NCBI GenBank assembly: GCA_024277285.1
Contig: JAJRVM010000074.1
Location: 16,253-80,252, forward strand
Length of the DNA stretch: 64,000 bases
Direction of reading: 5' to 3'
From: Planctomycetota bacterium
Lineage (GTDB): Bacteria; Planctomycetota; Planctomycetia; Pirellulales; Pirellulaceae
Shown here: one piece after another, positions 19,901-28,418 of the stretch
Numbering within the stretch: the stretch's first letter is position 1
Layout: every line of letters begins with the position of its first letter
Translations under genes and position numbers: made by a program
Notes under the pieces: model-generated
Seen by the model: the letters and a program-made list of their open reading frames with translations, nothing else
What the model was told of the DNA's origin: nothing
Database searches by the model: none

Positions 19901-20592
19901 GGCGCTTCATCAACAGCCCGATGTGGTCAGGGTTAATCGAAGAGGGGCGTTCCTATTCGCCCTTTACGTACAATGTCGAGGCCATGGTCCCATGGCGCAC
20001 GTTAACCGGGCGGCAGTCCTTTTACCTGGATCATCCTGTCTATATTGATTTTGGCGAGCATCTGCCGACCTACAAGCCGAAGCCGCTGCCCACTGAGTAC
20101 GCGGATATGCAGTTCACCGAAAAGGTGGGCGAAACGATCGCACTCAATTTCCTGACTCCGCATGGCAAGTGGCATATCCACTCGACCTATGGCGATAACC
20201 AACGCATGACGACATTGTCGCGCGGTGTCTACCCGTTGTGGATGAATGACAAAGATGCCGCTTCACTGGAAATCAAAGACAACGACTGGATCGAAATCTT
20301 TAACGACCATGGCGTGGTGGTTACCCGTTCGGTCGTCAGCTCGCGCATTCCGCCAGGAATATGCATGCAATACCACTCGCCTGAACGTACGCACGGGATT
20401 CCGAAATCTCCCCTGCGCAAGAACCGGCGAGCTGGGGGGCACAACAGCCTGACGCGGACGCGACTCAAACCAAACCTCATGATCGGTGGCTACGGGCAGT
20501 TCACCTATCACTTCAACTATTGGGGGCCGGTCGGTGCCAACCGCGACACGCACTTGCTGGTTCGGAAACTACCTGGAAAAGCGGTTTATTAG
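16942..20592 (+). CDS. narG: Respiratory nitrate reductase alpha subunit
   Basis: Molybdopterin subunit that reduces nitrate to nitrite with quinol-derived electrons. The product has 1216 residues, close to E. coli NarG. The FS0 cluster motif is HGVNCTGGC with a further Cys at EPRGC, giving the His ligand typical of NarG. The segment [21 protein letters not shown] holds, in the family, the Asp ligand of molybdenum. Long stretches such as [19 protein letters not shown] and the C-terminal [14 protein letters not shown] match NarG closely. There is no twin-arginine signal, so the active site should face the cytoplasm. ATG 16942 has GAGGT upstream and follows the cytochrome gene directly. It ends with TAG. 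Nitrite oxidoreductases of the cytoplasmic (Nitrobacter) type are close relatives and cannot be fully excluded by eye. Confidence 0.97.
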   Translation: MSTQDAIAWIRDEFDPQGRQWEEFYRNRWQHDKVVRSTHGVNCTGGCTWNIHVKDGIVTWEMQGLDYPLLQSGLPPYEPRGCQRGISASWYIYSPLRVKYPYIRGAMLDLWREARANHDDPVDAWTSMVENVESRQRWQQARGKGGFRRADWDTVLEIIAASMIHTIKKHGPDRIAGFSPIPAMSMISYASGARLMQLVGGISLSFYDWYCDLPPASPETWGEQTDVQESADWYHAKMLVSMGSNVGMTRTPDCHFLAESRHNGTKLWVFSPDFNMVAKYADEWVGVNTGQDGAWWMAVNHVLLTEFHHQKPTDYFLDYTRKYTDAPFLVQLKPSKSGVLRPGQLLRAGSLDKYAGEEHGEWKFLMWDESADAPKMPMGSSGFRWATKPGDWNLLLKDGKDGSAIQPRLSFLETHDSVEQVEFDDFGAGNACMRGIPVKKLTTADGATVLVTTAYDLLMGQYGVNRGLAGQYPANYDDADAPYTPAWSEKYTGIGRDVLLRFAREWGTTAERTNGKCTIIIGAGINHWYHGNLMYRAGIHALMLCGCVGVNGGGLAHYVGQEKLAPAESWASIALAKDWYPPSRVQNAPSWHYVHTDQWRYEKDFTDYHTVPKNAADDTTAKGHTMDMQVRAVRQGWLPFYPQFPENPIEVVKSARAAGANTPEQISAWIAERLQKKEMKFSVEDPDAEENWPRVWFIWRGNAIMASAKGHEYFLRHYLGTHDNAVAEELAKDSVKEVAWHEHAPQGKMDLVVDVNFRMDTSALYSDIVLPAATWYEKADLNSTDMHSFIHPLSPAVPACWESKSDWASFKAVAKKFSELSERHFPEPVEDVIAAPLAHDSPAEIAQPNMKQWIHGETEAIPGKTMPAFKVVSRDYKNVYRQYTSYGPMVRANGLGAHGTSYPIADEYDEYIKTHPSVTWGGNTYPSLDRDEEVCDTILHFASVTNGEFAYRSYQGMEKKTGVPLVHLAEKNRGVRTSYKDIQSQPRRFINSPMWSGLIEEGRSYSPFTYNVEAMVPWRTLTGRQSFYLDHPVYIDFGEHLPTYKPKPLPTEYADMQFTEKVGETIALNFLTPHGKWHIHSTYGDNQRMTTLSRGVYPLWMNDKDAASLEIKDNDWIEIFNDHGVVVTRSVVSSRIPPGICMQYHSPERTHGIPKSPLRKNRRAGGHNSLTRTRLKPNLMIGGYGQFTYHFNYWGPVGANRDTHLLVRKLPGKAVY

Positions 20593-20700
20593 TGGATCGT
20601 AGGTCGTAGTTCGTTTTGGTGTTAGTGCTTAGGTTTTGGGCTTTGGGTTTTGCATGAGGCTACGGTCGCCACGACGGGTGATCGCTTCGGAGAATACTGC

Positions 20701-22194
20701 ATGAATATCCGTTCTCAAGTTTCCATGGTGTTCCACCTGGACAAGTGCATTGGCTGCCACACATGCAGCGTTGCGTGCAAGAACATCTGGACCGATCGCA
20801 AGGGTGCGGAGTACATGTGGTGGAACAACGTCGAGACCAAACCGGGCACTGGTTATCCGACGAAATGGGAAGACCAAGGCAAGTACAAGGGTGGCTGGGA
20901 AACCAAGGGCGACGGCAAGCTGCACATCAAGTCGACCGGCAAGGCGAAGATCATTCCGAACATCTTCCATAACCCACACATGCCCAGCATGGACGACTAT
21001 TACGAACCGTGGACCTATGACTATCAACATCTGTTCACCGCCCCCGAAGGGACGGATCAACCGACGGCCGAGCCGATCTCGATGATCACCGGTGACAAGA
21101 TCGACGTTCAGGCAGGGCCGAACTGGGACGATGACCTTGGTGGTTCACCGATCTATGCCGAGAACGATCCCAACCTGGAAGGGTTGACCGATCAGCAACG
21201 CGCTCAGCTCAACGCGGTCGAACGACTGGTCTTCTTCTACTTGCCGCGGATCTGCAATCATTGCCTGAACCCCTGTTGCGTCGCCTCCTGTCCGTCGGGT
21301 GCGTTGTACAAACGCGGTGAAGACGGCATCGTCTTGATCGATCAAAAACGCTGCCGAGCATGGCGATCGTGCGTAGCGGCCTGCCCTTACAAGAAGACCT
21401 ATTTCAATTGGTTCACGGGCAAATCGGAAAAATGCATCCTTTGCTTCCCGCGTCAAGAGACGGGACAGGCTCCCGCTTGCTTCCACTCATGTGTCGGGCG
21501 TATCCGTTACTTGGGCGTGTTGCTTTACGATGCTGACCGGTTGGAAGAGGTGGCGAAGCTGCCAGACGAGGAGCTTGTGGAAGGGCACCGCTCGATGATC
21601 CTCGACCCGCACGATCCGGCTGTTATCGCCGAGGCGCGGAAATGTGGAATTCAGGACGATGTGATCGAATCGGCCCAACGTTCGCCCGTCTACCGATTCG
21701 TGAAAGAGTGGAAGATCGCCTTGCCACCCCATATCGAATACCGCACGCTTCCCATGTTGTTCTATGTGCCCCCCATGTCGCCGGTCCTGTCGAGTCGCGA
21801 GAATGACATGATCCACCACGAATCGACCGACCTGTTCCACGACATCGACTCATCACGGGTGCCGATGAAGTTCTTCGCGAACTTGTTTGGGGCAGGCCAT
21901 GAAGGCGTTGTTCGTTACGCTTTGGCGAAACAGAAAGCCGTCCGCTGGCACCGCCGCGCGGTCACCGTCGGAGATGTCGATCGCGCAACGGCTGACCGCA
22001 TGTTGGCCGAGGCCCATTGCACGGCCGAAGAGGCAGATGAAATCTATCGCCTCACCTCGCTCTGCACCGTCGACGATCGTTTCGTCATCCCCCCGATGCA
22101 CCGTGAACAGGCCATCGAAATGATGAAGGACCCGTACGAACACCGCACCGAAACCGGGTTCGGTTTCGTCGGTGGCCCACAACGAGGAATGTAG
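20701..22194 (+). CDS. narH: Respiratory nitrate reductase beta subunit
   Basis: Iron-sulfur subunit passing electrons from NarI to NarG; cytoplasmic face of the membrane, 497 residues. All four cluster sites are present: CIGCHTCSVACKNIW near the N-terminus, CNHCLNPCCVASCPSGALYKR-type site in the middle, CRAWRSCVAACPYKK and a final CILCFPR..ACFHSC. The third site has Trp in place of a Cys, as in E. coli NarH, which gives a [3Fe-4S] cluster. ATG 20701 is preceded by GGAG at nine bases. The longer frame from 20650 has no support. The gap to narG is 108 bp and to narJ 350 bp, unusually wide for nar operons. Confidence 0.97.
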   Translation: MNIRSQVSMVFHLDKCIGCHTCSVACKNIWTDRKGAEYMWWNNVETKPGTGYPTKWEDQGKYKGGWETKGDGKLHIKSTGKAKIIPNIFHNPHMPSMDDYYEPWTYDYQHLFTAPEGTDQPTAEPISMITGDKIDVQAGPNWDDDLGGSPIYAENDPNLEGLTDQQRAQLNAVERLVFFYLPRICNHCLNPCCVASCPSGALYKRGEDGIVLIDQKRCRAWRSCVAACPYKKTYFNWFTGKSEKCILCFPRQETGQAPACFHSCVGRIRYLGVLLYDADRLEEVAKLPDEELVEGHRSMILDPHDPAVIAEARKCGIQDDVIESAQRSPVYRFVKEWKIALPPHIEYRTLPMLFYVPPMSPVLSSRENDMIHHESTDLFHDIDSSRVPMKFFANLFGAGHEGVVRYALAKQKAVRWHRRAVTVGDVDRATADRMLAEAHCTAEEADEIYRLTSLCTVDDRFVIPPMHREQAIEMMKDPYEHRTETGFGFVGGPQRGM

Positions 22195-22544
22195 TGCTGG
22201 CGACCGATCGACGGGTAAGCGCCCCGTTGGTGCCGCCCCGATACGCCCCGCTTATGCACCGTATGATTCGACTGAATCCCAACAACGCCAAACAATATCC
22301 ACAAGACGATCGCTCTATTGGGCAACGCATACGGCCAAAGGCTATGCGTTACCGCATCGAGATGCTGCCTGACCTGCCGTGAACACGGCGGTCAGCATGA
22401 CGGCAACCGTTCGCTAGTCGGGCATCGGAAAAGCAATCGGGCATCGGAAACGATAGTCACAAACACAACCCAACGGCCAGCGCGTCCGACAACGATTTCG
22501 TATCGCGTAGCGCCCGGGAATACTGGTTCATCGAGGTTTCTCGT
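22195..22544. other. narH-narJ spacer with hairpin and direct repeat
   Basis: A 350-bp gap inside the nar operon with no supported gene. It contains a strong hairpin at 22324-22350 (AACGCAT and ATGCGTT arms with an inner GCC/GGC pair), and a 14-bp direct repeat, TCGGGCATCGGAAA, at 22418-22431 and 22437-22450. The hairpin has no T-tract, so it is more likely a processing or stability element than a terminator. Confidence 0.5.
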
Positions 22545-23447
22545 ATGTCGCATCTCTCAACCGCTTTGCCGCTCATGGGTCGGCTGCTCTGCTATCCCGA
22601 ACCGGATACCGCCAAATGGGCCGAGCGGTTGAGTGCGGAATTGCAGGCTATGGCAGCCGATACCGACTTTACGCCAGCCGATACCGACTCGACGCCGGAC
22701 GGGCAGCAACCGCCAGACGCGTTGGCCGATGCCACCTCGAGCGCGAACACGTTTGCGGAGGCGATTCGCGCGCATGATCTAAACGACCTCGAAGAAGCTT
22801 ACACACGAACGTTCGATATTAATCCCGCATGTGCGTTGGAGGTCGGTTGGCACCTGTTTGGCGAGGAGTATATTCGCGGGCTGTTCATGGTGCGTATTCG
22901 CGAGGAGATGCGCAAGTACAACGTGCACGAGACGGTCGAATTGCCAGACCACATCGCGCATGTGTTGGCAGTAACTGCCGCGATGCCCGCCGCCGAGGCG
23001 ACTCGATTCGTTTGTGCTTGTCTGTTGCCGGCGGTCAAGAAGATGAACCTGGCGTTGGCGAACAAAGAGACACCTTACCGCCACATGGTTGCCGCGATCG
23101 AGTCACTGTTGATGCTCCAGTGGGGCGAAGCATTTGCCAAGGCACAGGCGGAGTCGCCTGGCACCGGTGCAAACCCCACCGGCGATGTCGACCTGTTACA
23201 CGCGTTGCCGGTCTCCGATGTGGCAGCGAGCTGCGGCGACTGTCTTCGTGTGCCTGAGGACGCCGTCCCGCACAACGCGATCCCGCGTGAATCCGAGTTC
23301 CCCAACCTGGACAGACAGGCCAGTGAGCTCGAAGCGAAACCGTCGCACGCGCAAACCACGGAACCGTTTGACCCGAATCATCCATCCTTTCCGGGCATTG
23401 CCGACCGGAAGGAAACACCTATTTCAACCCCAGCGAGGAAACGGTGA
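22545..23447 (+). CDS. narJ: Nitrate reductase molybdenum cofactor assembly chaperone
   Basis: TorD/NarJ-family chaperone for NarG maturation, cytoplasmic. The core begins MGRLLCYPEPDTAKWAERL and continues with the helical bundle (YTRTFDINPACALEVGWHLFGE is the typical NarJ stretch). The product is 300 residues, longer than E. coli NarJ (236). The extra length comes from a Thr/Asp/Pro-rich insertion near 45-75, made by a 21-bp duplication, and from a C-terminal tail of about 80 disordered residues with a CGDC pair. GAGG precedes ATG 22545. The stop TGA overlaps the GTG start of narI (GTGA), so translation is coupled. Confidence 0.9.
   Translation: MSHLSTALPLMGRLLCYPEPDTAKWAERLSAELQAMAADTDFTPADTDSTPDGQQPPDALADATSSANTFAEAIRAHDLNDLEEAYTRTFDINPACALEVGWHLFGEEYIRGLFMVRIREEMRKYNVHETVELPDHIAHVLAVTAAMPAAEATRFVCACLLPAVKKMNLALANKETPYRHMVAAIESLLMLQWGEAFAKAQAESPGTGANPTGDVDLLHALPVSDVAASCGDCLRVPEDAVPHNAIPRESEFPNLDRQASELEAKPSHAQTTEPFDPNHPSFPGIADRKETPISTPARKR
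22655..22696 (+). repeat. 21-bp in-frame tandem duplication inside narJ
   Basis: AGCCGATACCGACTTTACGCC at 22655-22675 is followed by a copy with two changes at 22676-22696. It duplicates the peptide ADTDxTP in a variable loop of the chaperone. Confidence 0.85.
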
Positions 23448-24124
23448 GCCAGAACTTTTTCGATCAGTTTTTGTTCGTGGCGCTGCCTTACGTGTGCCTG
23501 TTCACGTTCTTCCTGATGACCGTGTATCGGTACCGCACGCAGTCGTTTTCCTACTCCAGTCTGTCGAGCCAATTTCTGGAGAACAAGCACCACTTTTGGT
23601 CGGTCGTGCCGTTTCACTATGGCATTTTGGCAGTCACGGCAGGCCACCTGATCGCGTTCTTGATTCCGCGTTCGATCTTGGTGTGGAACCATCACCCGCT
23701 GCGACTCTACATTCTGGAAATCACCGCGTTGGCATTCGGACTGCTGACCGTCATCGGGGTGATCAGCATTGTGGTGCGACGCCTCACGGACCACAAGGTA
23801 CGATTCGTGACGACGGTGACCGACTGGATAATTTTGGCCCTTCTTCTGACACAGACGATCCTGGGAGTTTCGGTGGCCGTCTTTTATGCCTGGGGATCGA
23901 CCTGGTTCGCCACGCACTTGGCCCCCTATCTCTGGTCGATTTTCCTGCTTTCGCCCGACGTGCAATATGTGACCGCCTTGCCATGGTTGGTCAAGACACA
24001 CATTGTGGTGGCATTTCTGATCATCGGTTTCTTCCCCTTCACCCGTTTGGTTCACGTCCTGGTCGTTCCCAATCCCTATCTGTGGCGAAAACCACAAGTG
24101 GTGCGATGGTACGGGCGACGGTGA
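23444..24124 (+). CDS. narI: Respiratory nitrate reductase gamma subunit (cytochrome b)
   Basis: Diheme b-type membrane subunit that oxidises menaquinol or ubiquinol at the outer face and feeds NarH. The 226 residues include five transmembrane helices. Candidate haem ligands are His in VPFHYGI and AGHLIAF (helix 2) and His in NHHPLRL and VKTHIVV (later helices); the family uses four. The start is GTG 23444 overlapping the narJ stop by four bases, with GCGAGGAA upstream. Length and motifs agree with E. coli NarI. It is followed by the transporter genes. Confidence 0.95.
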   Translation: MSQNFFDQFLFVALPYVCLFTFFLMTVYRYRTQSFSYSSLSSQFLENKHHFWSVVPFHYGILAVTAGHLIAFLIPRSILVWNHHPLRLYILEITALAFGLLTVIGVISIVVRRLTDHKVRFVTTVTDWIILALLLTQTILGVSVAVFYAWGSTWFATHLAPYLWSIFLLSPDVQYVTALPWLVKTHIVVAFLIIGFFPFTRLVHVLVVPNPYLWRKPQVVRWYGRR

Positions 24125-24196
24125 GCGTAACGCGGTGGGACGTCGCAAACGCGACCGAGCGATGGCGTACTTGATCGAGAGACGGAGACTGTCACG

Positions 24197-25732
24197 ATGA
24201 CCGACCGAATGAATGAAGACCTGACTCCGGAACAGCGTCGCCAGGCATGGTGGATATTGGCGATGAACACGATCGCGTTCACGGTCTGCTTTGCAGCGTG
24301 GATGATGAATGGCGTGTTGATCACGTTCCTGGTTGAAAACGGTGTTCACGATTGGACCCCGTCGGAAATGGGGTGGCTGATCGGCATTCCGGTCCTTACG
24401 GGTGCGATCTTCCGCTTGCCATTGGGTTTGGCGACCGACAAATGGGGTGGCAAAATCGTTTACGGTCTACTGCTGTTATCGGCGGCGGTGCCGATGTACA
24501 TGGTCAGCTATTGCAACACGTACTGGCAGTTTTTTACGGCCGGTCTCGGTTTCGGTTTTTGTGGAACGAGCTTTGCCATCGGCATCGCTTATACTTCCGT
24601 CTGGTTCCCCAAGCACATGCAGGGGACGGCGTTGGGCATTTTTGGCGCCGGCAATGCAGGCGCGGCCTTGACCAGCATTGGCTCGCCCCACATCCTGAAT
24701 TGGCTGACCGACAACGGCCAAAACCTCGAAGGGTGGCGGCACCTTCCCAAGATATATTCAGCGTTGTTGCTGGTCACCGGCATATTGTTTCTGCTCACCA
24801 CGACGAATCGTCTCCCGCCTGGGAGTGCCAACAAGACGCTTGCAGACCGCTTGCAACCACTGAAGAACATGCGCGTTTGGCGTTTTGGCCTGTATTACTT
24901 TTTCTTCTTTGGTGGGTTCGTGGCGCTGGCTCAGTGGCTGGTCCCCTATTACGTTAGCGCCTACGCAACCACGGTCGCATTGGCTGGTACATTGGCTGCC
25001 TGCAACAGCCTGCCGTCAGGCGTTATCCGCGCCTTCGGCGGCTGGCTGTCAGATCGACTGGGCGCACGCACGGTGATGTACTGGGTACTGGGACTCTCCC
25101 TGGCCGCCTGTTTACTGCTGATCGTACCCCAAATGGACATTCGTTCGCCTGGTAAAGGAATCACAGCAAGCAGCGCGGGAACGGTGGTCACGGTCGACGC
25201 GACGAAAGTCGTCGTCGAAACGAAGGCGGGCAAGCGGATCTCCTACAAGATCGAGCCCAAGCAAGGCGAGCTGGTCAAGCAGGAAGAACGCACCAAAGGC
25301 ATGTTAGTCATGCCCCGTTCGATGTCGTGGCAAGAGGCGACCGTAAAGCCGGGCGATAAGGTCGCCAAGAAACAACTGCTCGTACGCGGCGTCACCGAGA
25401 TCTTCTTCCAGGCCAATATATGGATCTTTACGGCGCTGAGCCTGGTGCTCGGAGCCGTCATGGGAATCGGCAAGGCAGCCGTATACAAACACATTCCTGA
25501 CTACTTTCCGACCGATGTTGGCGTGGTCGGCGGCATCGTCGGTGTGCTTGGCGGGCTCGGTGGATTCGTGTGTCCGGTCATTTTCGGCTACTTGTTGCAA
25601 TGGACCGGATTGTGGACTTCGTGCTGGATGTTCTTCGCGATCTTGATTGCCGTCTGCCTCACCTGGATGCACTTCGTTATTCAACGCATGCAGCGGCAGA
25701 AGGCTCCCGACATCGCTCGAGATATCGAATAA
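24197..25732 (+). CDS. narK: NarK-type nitrate/nitrite MFS transporter with periplasmic insert
   Basis: Major facilitator of the nitrate/nitrite porter family, 511 residues and twelve helices. The two substrate-binding arginines of NarK are seen in GAIFRLPLGLATDKWGG (helix 2) and GVIRAFGGWLSDRLGA (helix 8). Between helices 9 and 10 there is an insert of about 90 residues (312-403), rich in beta-forming residues and lysine (GTVVTVDATKVVVETKAG and ATVKPGDKVAKKQLLV), resembling a small barrel-sandwich domain. The predicted topology places it in the periplasm. GGAG lies nine bases before the ATG. By position it corresponds to NarK1 of Thermus (nitrate/proton symport), but the subtype is inferred. 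Confidence 0.88.
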   Translation: MTDRMNEDLTPEQRRQAWWILAMNTIAFTVCFAAWMMNGVLITFLVENGVHDWTPSEMGWLIGIPVLTGAIFRLPLGLATDKWGGKIVYGLLLLSAAVPMYMVSYCNTYWQFFTAGLGFGFCGTSFAIGIAYTSVWFPKHMQGTALGIFGAGNAGAALTSIGSPHILNWLTDNGQNLEGWRHLPKIYSALLLVTGILFLLTTTNRLPPGSANKTLADRLQPLKNMRVWRFGLYYFFFFGGFVALAQWLVPYYVSAYATTVALAGTLAACNSLPSGVIRAFGGWLSDRLGARTVMYWVLGLSLAACLLLIVPQMDIRSPGKGITASSAGTVVTVDATKVVVETKAGKRISYKIEPKQGELVKQEERTKGMLVMPRSMSWQEATVKPGDKVAKKQLLVRGVTEIFFQANIWIFTALSLVLGAVMGIGKAAVYKHIPDYFPTDVGVVGGIVGVLGGLGGFVCPVIFGYLLQWTGLWTSCWMFFAILIAVCLTWMHFVIQRMQRQKAPDIARDIE

Positions 25733-25806
25733 CCAGGGATGCTGTTTTGCCCGTGGACAGATGCGCACCACGGCTACATGAACGATTACAGAATGGATCA
25801 TAGGTC

Positions 25807-27447
25807 ATGGCACGCACTCCCGAAAAATGGAACGTCGAAGACAACAGCTTCTGGAATTCGGAAGGCACGTCGATTGCCTACCGGAATCTCGCGGTCTCGA
25901 TTCCGAACCTGCTCTGCGGGTTCTCCGTTTGGCTCTACTGGGGAATGATTGCCAAGATCATTCGGCGTATCCACTTTGGTAACCCGGACCTGTTCAATTT
26001 CACGTTCGGCAACGACGGCCAACCCTACGACGAACTGTCGTCCTACGCCGCGTTGTTGATGACATTGCCCGCAGTCGCGGGATTGGTCGGTGCGACACTA
26101 CGGATTCCCAACTCCTTTATGATCGCCATATGCGGCGGGCGGAACGTCAAATTCATGACGACCGTGCTGCTAATCCTCCCGGCCATTGGCGCCGGCATCG
26201 CGCTGCGAAATCCGAACACCTCGTTCGGCCTGCTCATTCTGTTGGCCGCGATGTCGGGCGTGGGTGGTGGCGCTTTCGCGTCGTCCATGTCGAATATCTC
26301 GTTCTTCTTCCCCAAACGCATGCAAGGCCTGGCCCTGGGGCTCAACGCCGGACTCGGCAACGCCGGGGTGAGCGTCATGCAGTTCTTGATCCCCTGGGTG
26401 ATCACGCGCGGCGTCTTTGGGCCCCTTGGCGGAGCACCACAGGAGTTCCTACAAGATGGTGCGACCCAGCAGTTGTGGGTCCAGAATGCGGCGATCGTGT
26501 GGGTGCCGATCATGACCTTCCTGGCCGTACTGGCCTGGATCTTCATGAACAATCTCCCGCAGCATCGGTGTGGTCCCACTCCCGTCGCAATTGGCAAGTA
26601 CCTGTGGCTGACCACGCTTGGCTTTGCCGGTGGTGCGATCGGCGTCTTCCTGTTGATCAGTGATTGGGGCGGCTTCCCGGAACTGCTCAAAATCTTCGTC
26701 ATACTGTTCGTTTGCATCATTGTCACACTAGCGCTGATGCGCTATATGACGCCGACCGATACCCGGCAAAACCTGCAGAGCCAATTCGCCATTTTCAGCA
26801 ACAAACATAACTGGGCGATGACCTGGCTGTATACGATGACGTTCGGGTCGTTCATCGGCTACGCCAACGCCTTCCCACTGCTGATCGATGTTGTCTTTGG
26901 TCAGGTCGCGGTCGGCCCGAACGGCCTGCCACTGGCCGAACCGATTGCGAATGTGAACGCACCGATCACGTCGAACTTCATCTGGATCGGAGCCGGCATC
27001 GGAGCTCTCATCCGACCGGTCGGCGGCTGGCTTTCCGACAAACTCGGCGGCGCTCGCGTGACCCAGTGGGATACGTGGTTAATGGTCGCTTCGACGATCC
27101 TGGCCGGCTACTTCGTCTACCAAGCACGGCTATCTCCCACACCGGAAAAGTATTTTGTCCCCTTCCTGTTGACGTTCATCGTCTTGTTCGCCACGACCGG
27201 GATCGGTAACGGATCGACGTTCCGAATGATTCCGATTATCTTCCCGAAAGAACAAGCTGGGCCGGTCCTCGGTTGGACCTCCGCTGTGGCCGCCTACGGT
27301 GCCTACTTGATCCCGAAAGTGTTTGCGACGCAGATCAAAGCCGGAACCCCCGAATACGCGTTGTATGGATTTGCTCTTTACTACATGAGTTGCCTGGCGG
27401 TGAACTGGTGGTTCTACGCCCGGAAGAATGCAGAGATCAAGTGTTAA
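25807..27447 (+). CDS. narK2: NarK2-type nitrate/nitrite antiporter
   Basis: A second NarK-family transporter, 546 residues. It begins with the NarK/NarU signature WNVEDNSFWNSEGTSIAYRNL, as in E. coli NarK (WNVEDExFW). Arg residues lie in ATLRIPNSFMIAICGGRN and in GALIRPVGGWLSDKLGG, the expected nitrate-binding positions. Two NarKs side by side are usual in Thermus and Paracoccus-type nar clusters, one working as nitrate/proton symporter and one as nitrate/nitrite exchanger; this one looks like the exchanger. The ATG at 25807 follows AGGTC. It lies 74 bp after the first transporter and 100 bp before actA. Confidence 0.92.
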   Translation: MARTPEKWNVEDNSFWNSEGTSIAYRNLAVSIPNLLCGFSVWLYWGMIAKIIRRIHFGNPDLFNFTFGNDGQPYDELSSYAALLMTLPAVAGLVGATLRIPNSFMIAICGGRNVKFMTTVLLILPAIGAGIALRNPNTSFGLLILLAAMSGVGGGAFASSMSNISFFFPKRMQGLALGLNAGLGNAGVSVMQFLIPWVITRGVFGPLGGAPQEFLQDGATQQLWVQNAAIVWVPIMTFLAVLAWIFMNNLPQHRCGPTPVAIGKYLWLTTLGFAGGAIGVFLLISDWGGFPELLKIFVILFVCIIVTLALMRYMTPTDTRQNLQSQFAIFSNKHNWAMTWLYTMTFGSFIGYANAFPLLIDVVFGQVAVGPNGLPLAEPIANVNAPITSNFIWIGAGIGALIRPVGGWLSDKLGGARVTQWDTWLMVASTILAGYFVYQARLSPTPEKYFVPFLLTFIVLFATTGIGNGSTFRMIPIIFPKEQAGPVLGWTSAVAAYGAYLIPKVFATQIKAGTPEYALYGFALYYMSCLAVNWWFYARKNAEIKC

Positions 27448-27547
27448 CACGTTGTTTAATGTTCTTTTCCGATATTGCGGCAACCCGTTCATGATCTCGG
27501 ACCGTCCGGGATCGCAACTCGATAAGCGATGACTTGAAGCGACTATC

Positions 27548-28408
27548 ATGCAACAACGCGTCATCACAATCGTCCTGTTGATTGGCCTGTTCTTTGGCTT
27601 ACTTTCGCTCGGGTCAGGTATGATGTCATGGCGACTGCCTGACCGCGAACAAGGTTATGCGCCGGTGCAACCGATCGACTATTCCCATCGTTTGCATGCA
27701 GGCGAACTGGGGATCGACTGCCGATTCTGTCATTGGGCCGCCTACCGTGGGCGCTACGCCGGAATTCCGTCGACCGATATCTGCATGAAGTGCCACGACG
27801 TGGTGACCATGACCTGGGGACAATTCCAGGCGTTTCAGGAAGCGGCGGAAAAGGAAAAAGAAGCGGCACAGGCCGACGGGCAACCCGATTCAAAAGCGCC
27901 CGACTCAAAAGCGCCCGACTCGACCACAACCAGTAAAGCGCCTGCCCGCACAAAGGGGACTGGTAAGAAGAGAGCAACGGAGGGCAACGCGGCGGTTGCG
28001 GAACAAGAGTCCGGCAAAACGGCAAAGAGTGGCGCGGCGGCGGCAAAGGCAACGAAGCCGGTTTCCGCAACGGAGATTGATCCGCAAGAGAACAAACTCC
28101 TGCCGCTCTACGAATCGCTGGGGCTCGATGCCGACGCCAAACCGGTGGCTGGCAAACAAGCGCATCCCATCCCCTGGGTACGGGTCCACAATCTTCCCGA
28201 TTTCGTCTATTTCGATCATAGCGTTCACATGGCAGTTGGCATCAGCTGCCAGCAATGTCACGGACCGGTGGAATCGATGGAACGGGTACGACAATTCGAG
28301 AGTCTTTCGATGGGCTGGTGTATCACCTGCCACCGAGACTCGACCAAGAACGGCGTAAACGGCCGCGTCGTAAATGCTCCAACCAACTGTACAGCTTGCC
28401 ACTATTGA
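27548..28408 (+). CDS. actA: Alternative complex III subunit A, pentaheme cytochrome c
   Basis: Periplasmic, membrane-anchored multiheme subunit of alternative complex III (menaquinol:cytochrome c oxidoreductase). An N-terminal helix (about 6-26) is followed by five haem motifs: CRFCH (58), CMKCH (78), CQQCH (234), CITCH (258), CTACH (281). This is the number expected for ActA. Between haems 2 and 3 lies an insertion of about 90 residues rich in Lys, Ala, Ser and Glu (about 95-185), with a perfect 15-bp duplication inside; it is probably a disordered loop. No obvious ribosome-binding site precedes the ATG. The gene starts a tight six-gene series. Confidence 0.92.
   Translation: MQQRVITIVLLIGLFFGLLSLGSGMMSWRLPDREQGYAPVQPIDYSHRLHAGELGIDCRFCHWAAYRGRYAGIPSTDICMKCHDVVTMTWGQFQAFQEAAEKEKEAAQADGQPDSKAPDSKAPDSTTTSKAPARTKGTGKKRATEGNAAVAEQESGKTAKSGAAAAKATKPVSATEIDPQENKLLPLYESLGLDADAKPVAGKQAHPIPWVRVHNLPDFVYFDHSVHMAVGISCQQCHGPVESMERVRQFESLSMGWCITCHRDSTKNGVNGRVVNAPTNCTACHY
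27891..27920 (+). repeat. 15-bp in-frame tandem duplication inside actA
   Basis: CAAAAGCGCCCGACT at 27891-27905 and again at 27906-27920, within the Lys/Ala-rich linker. Confidence 0.88.
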
Positions 28409-28418
28409 GCTGAATCCA

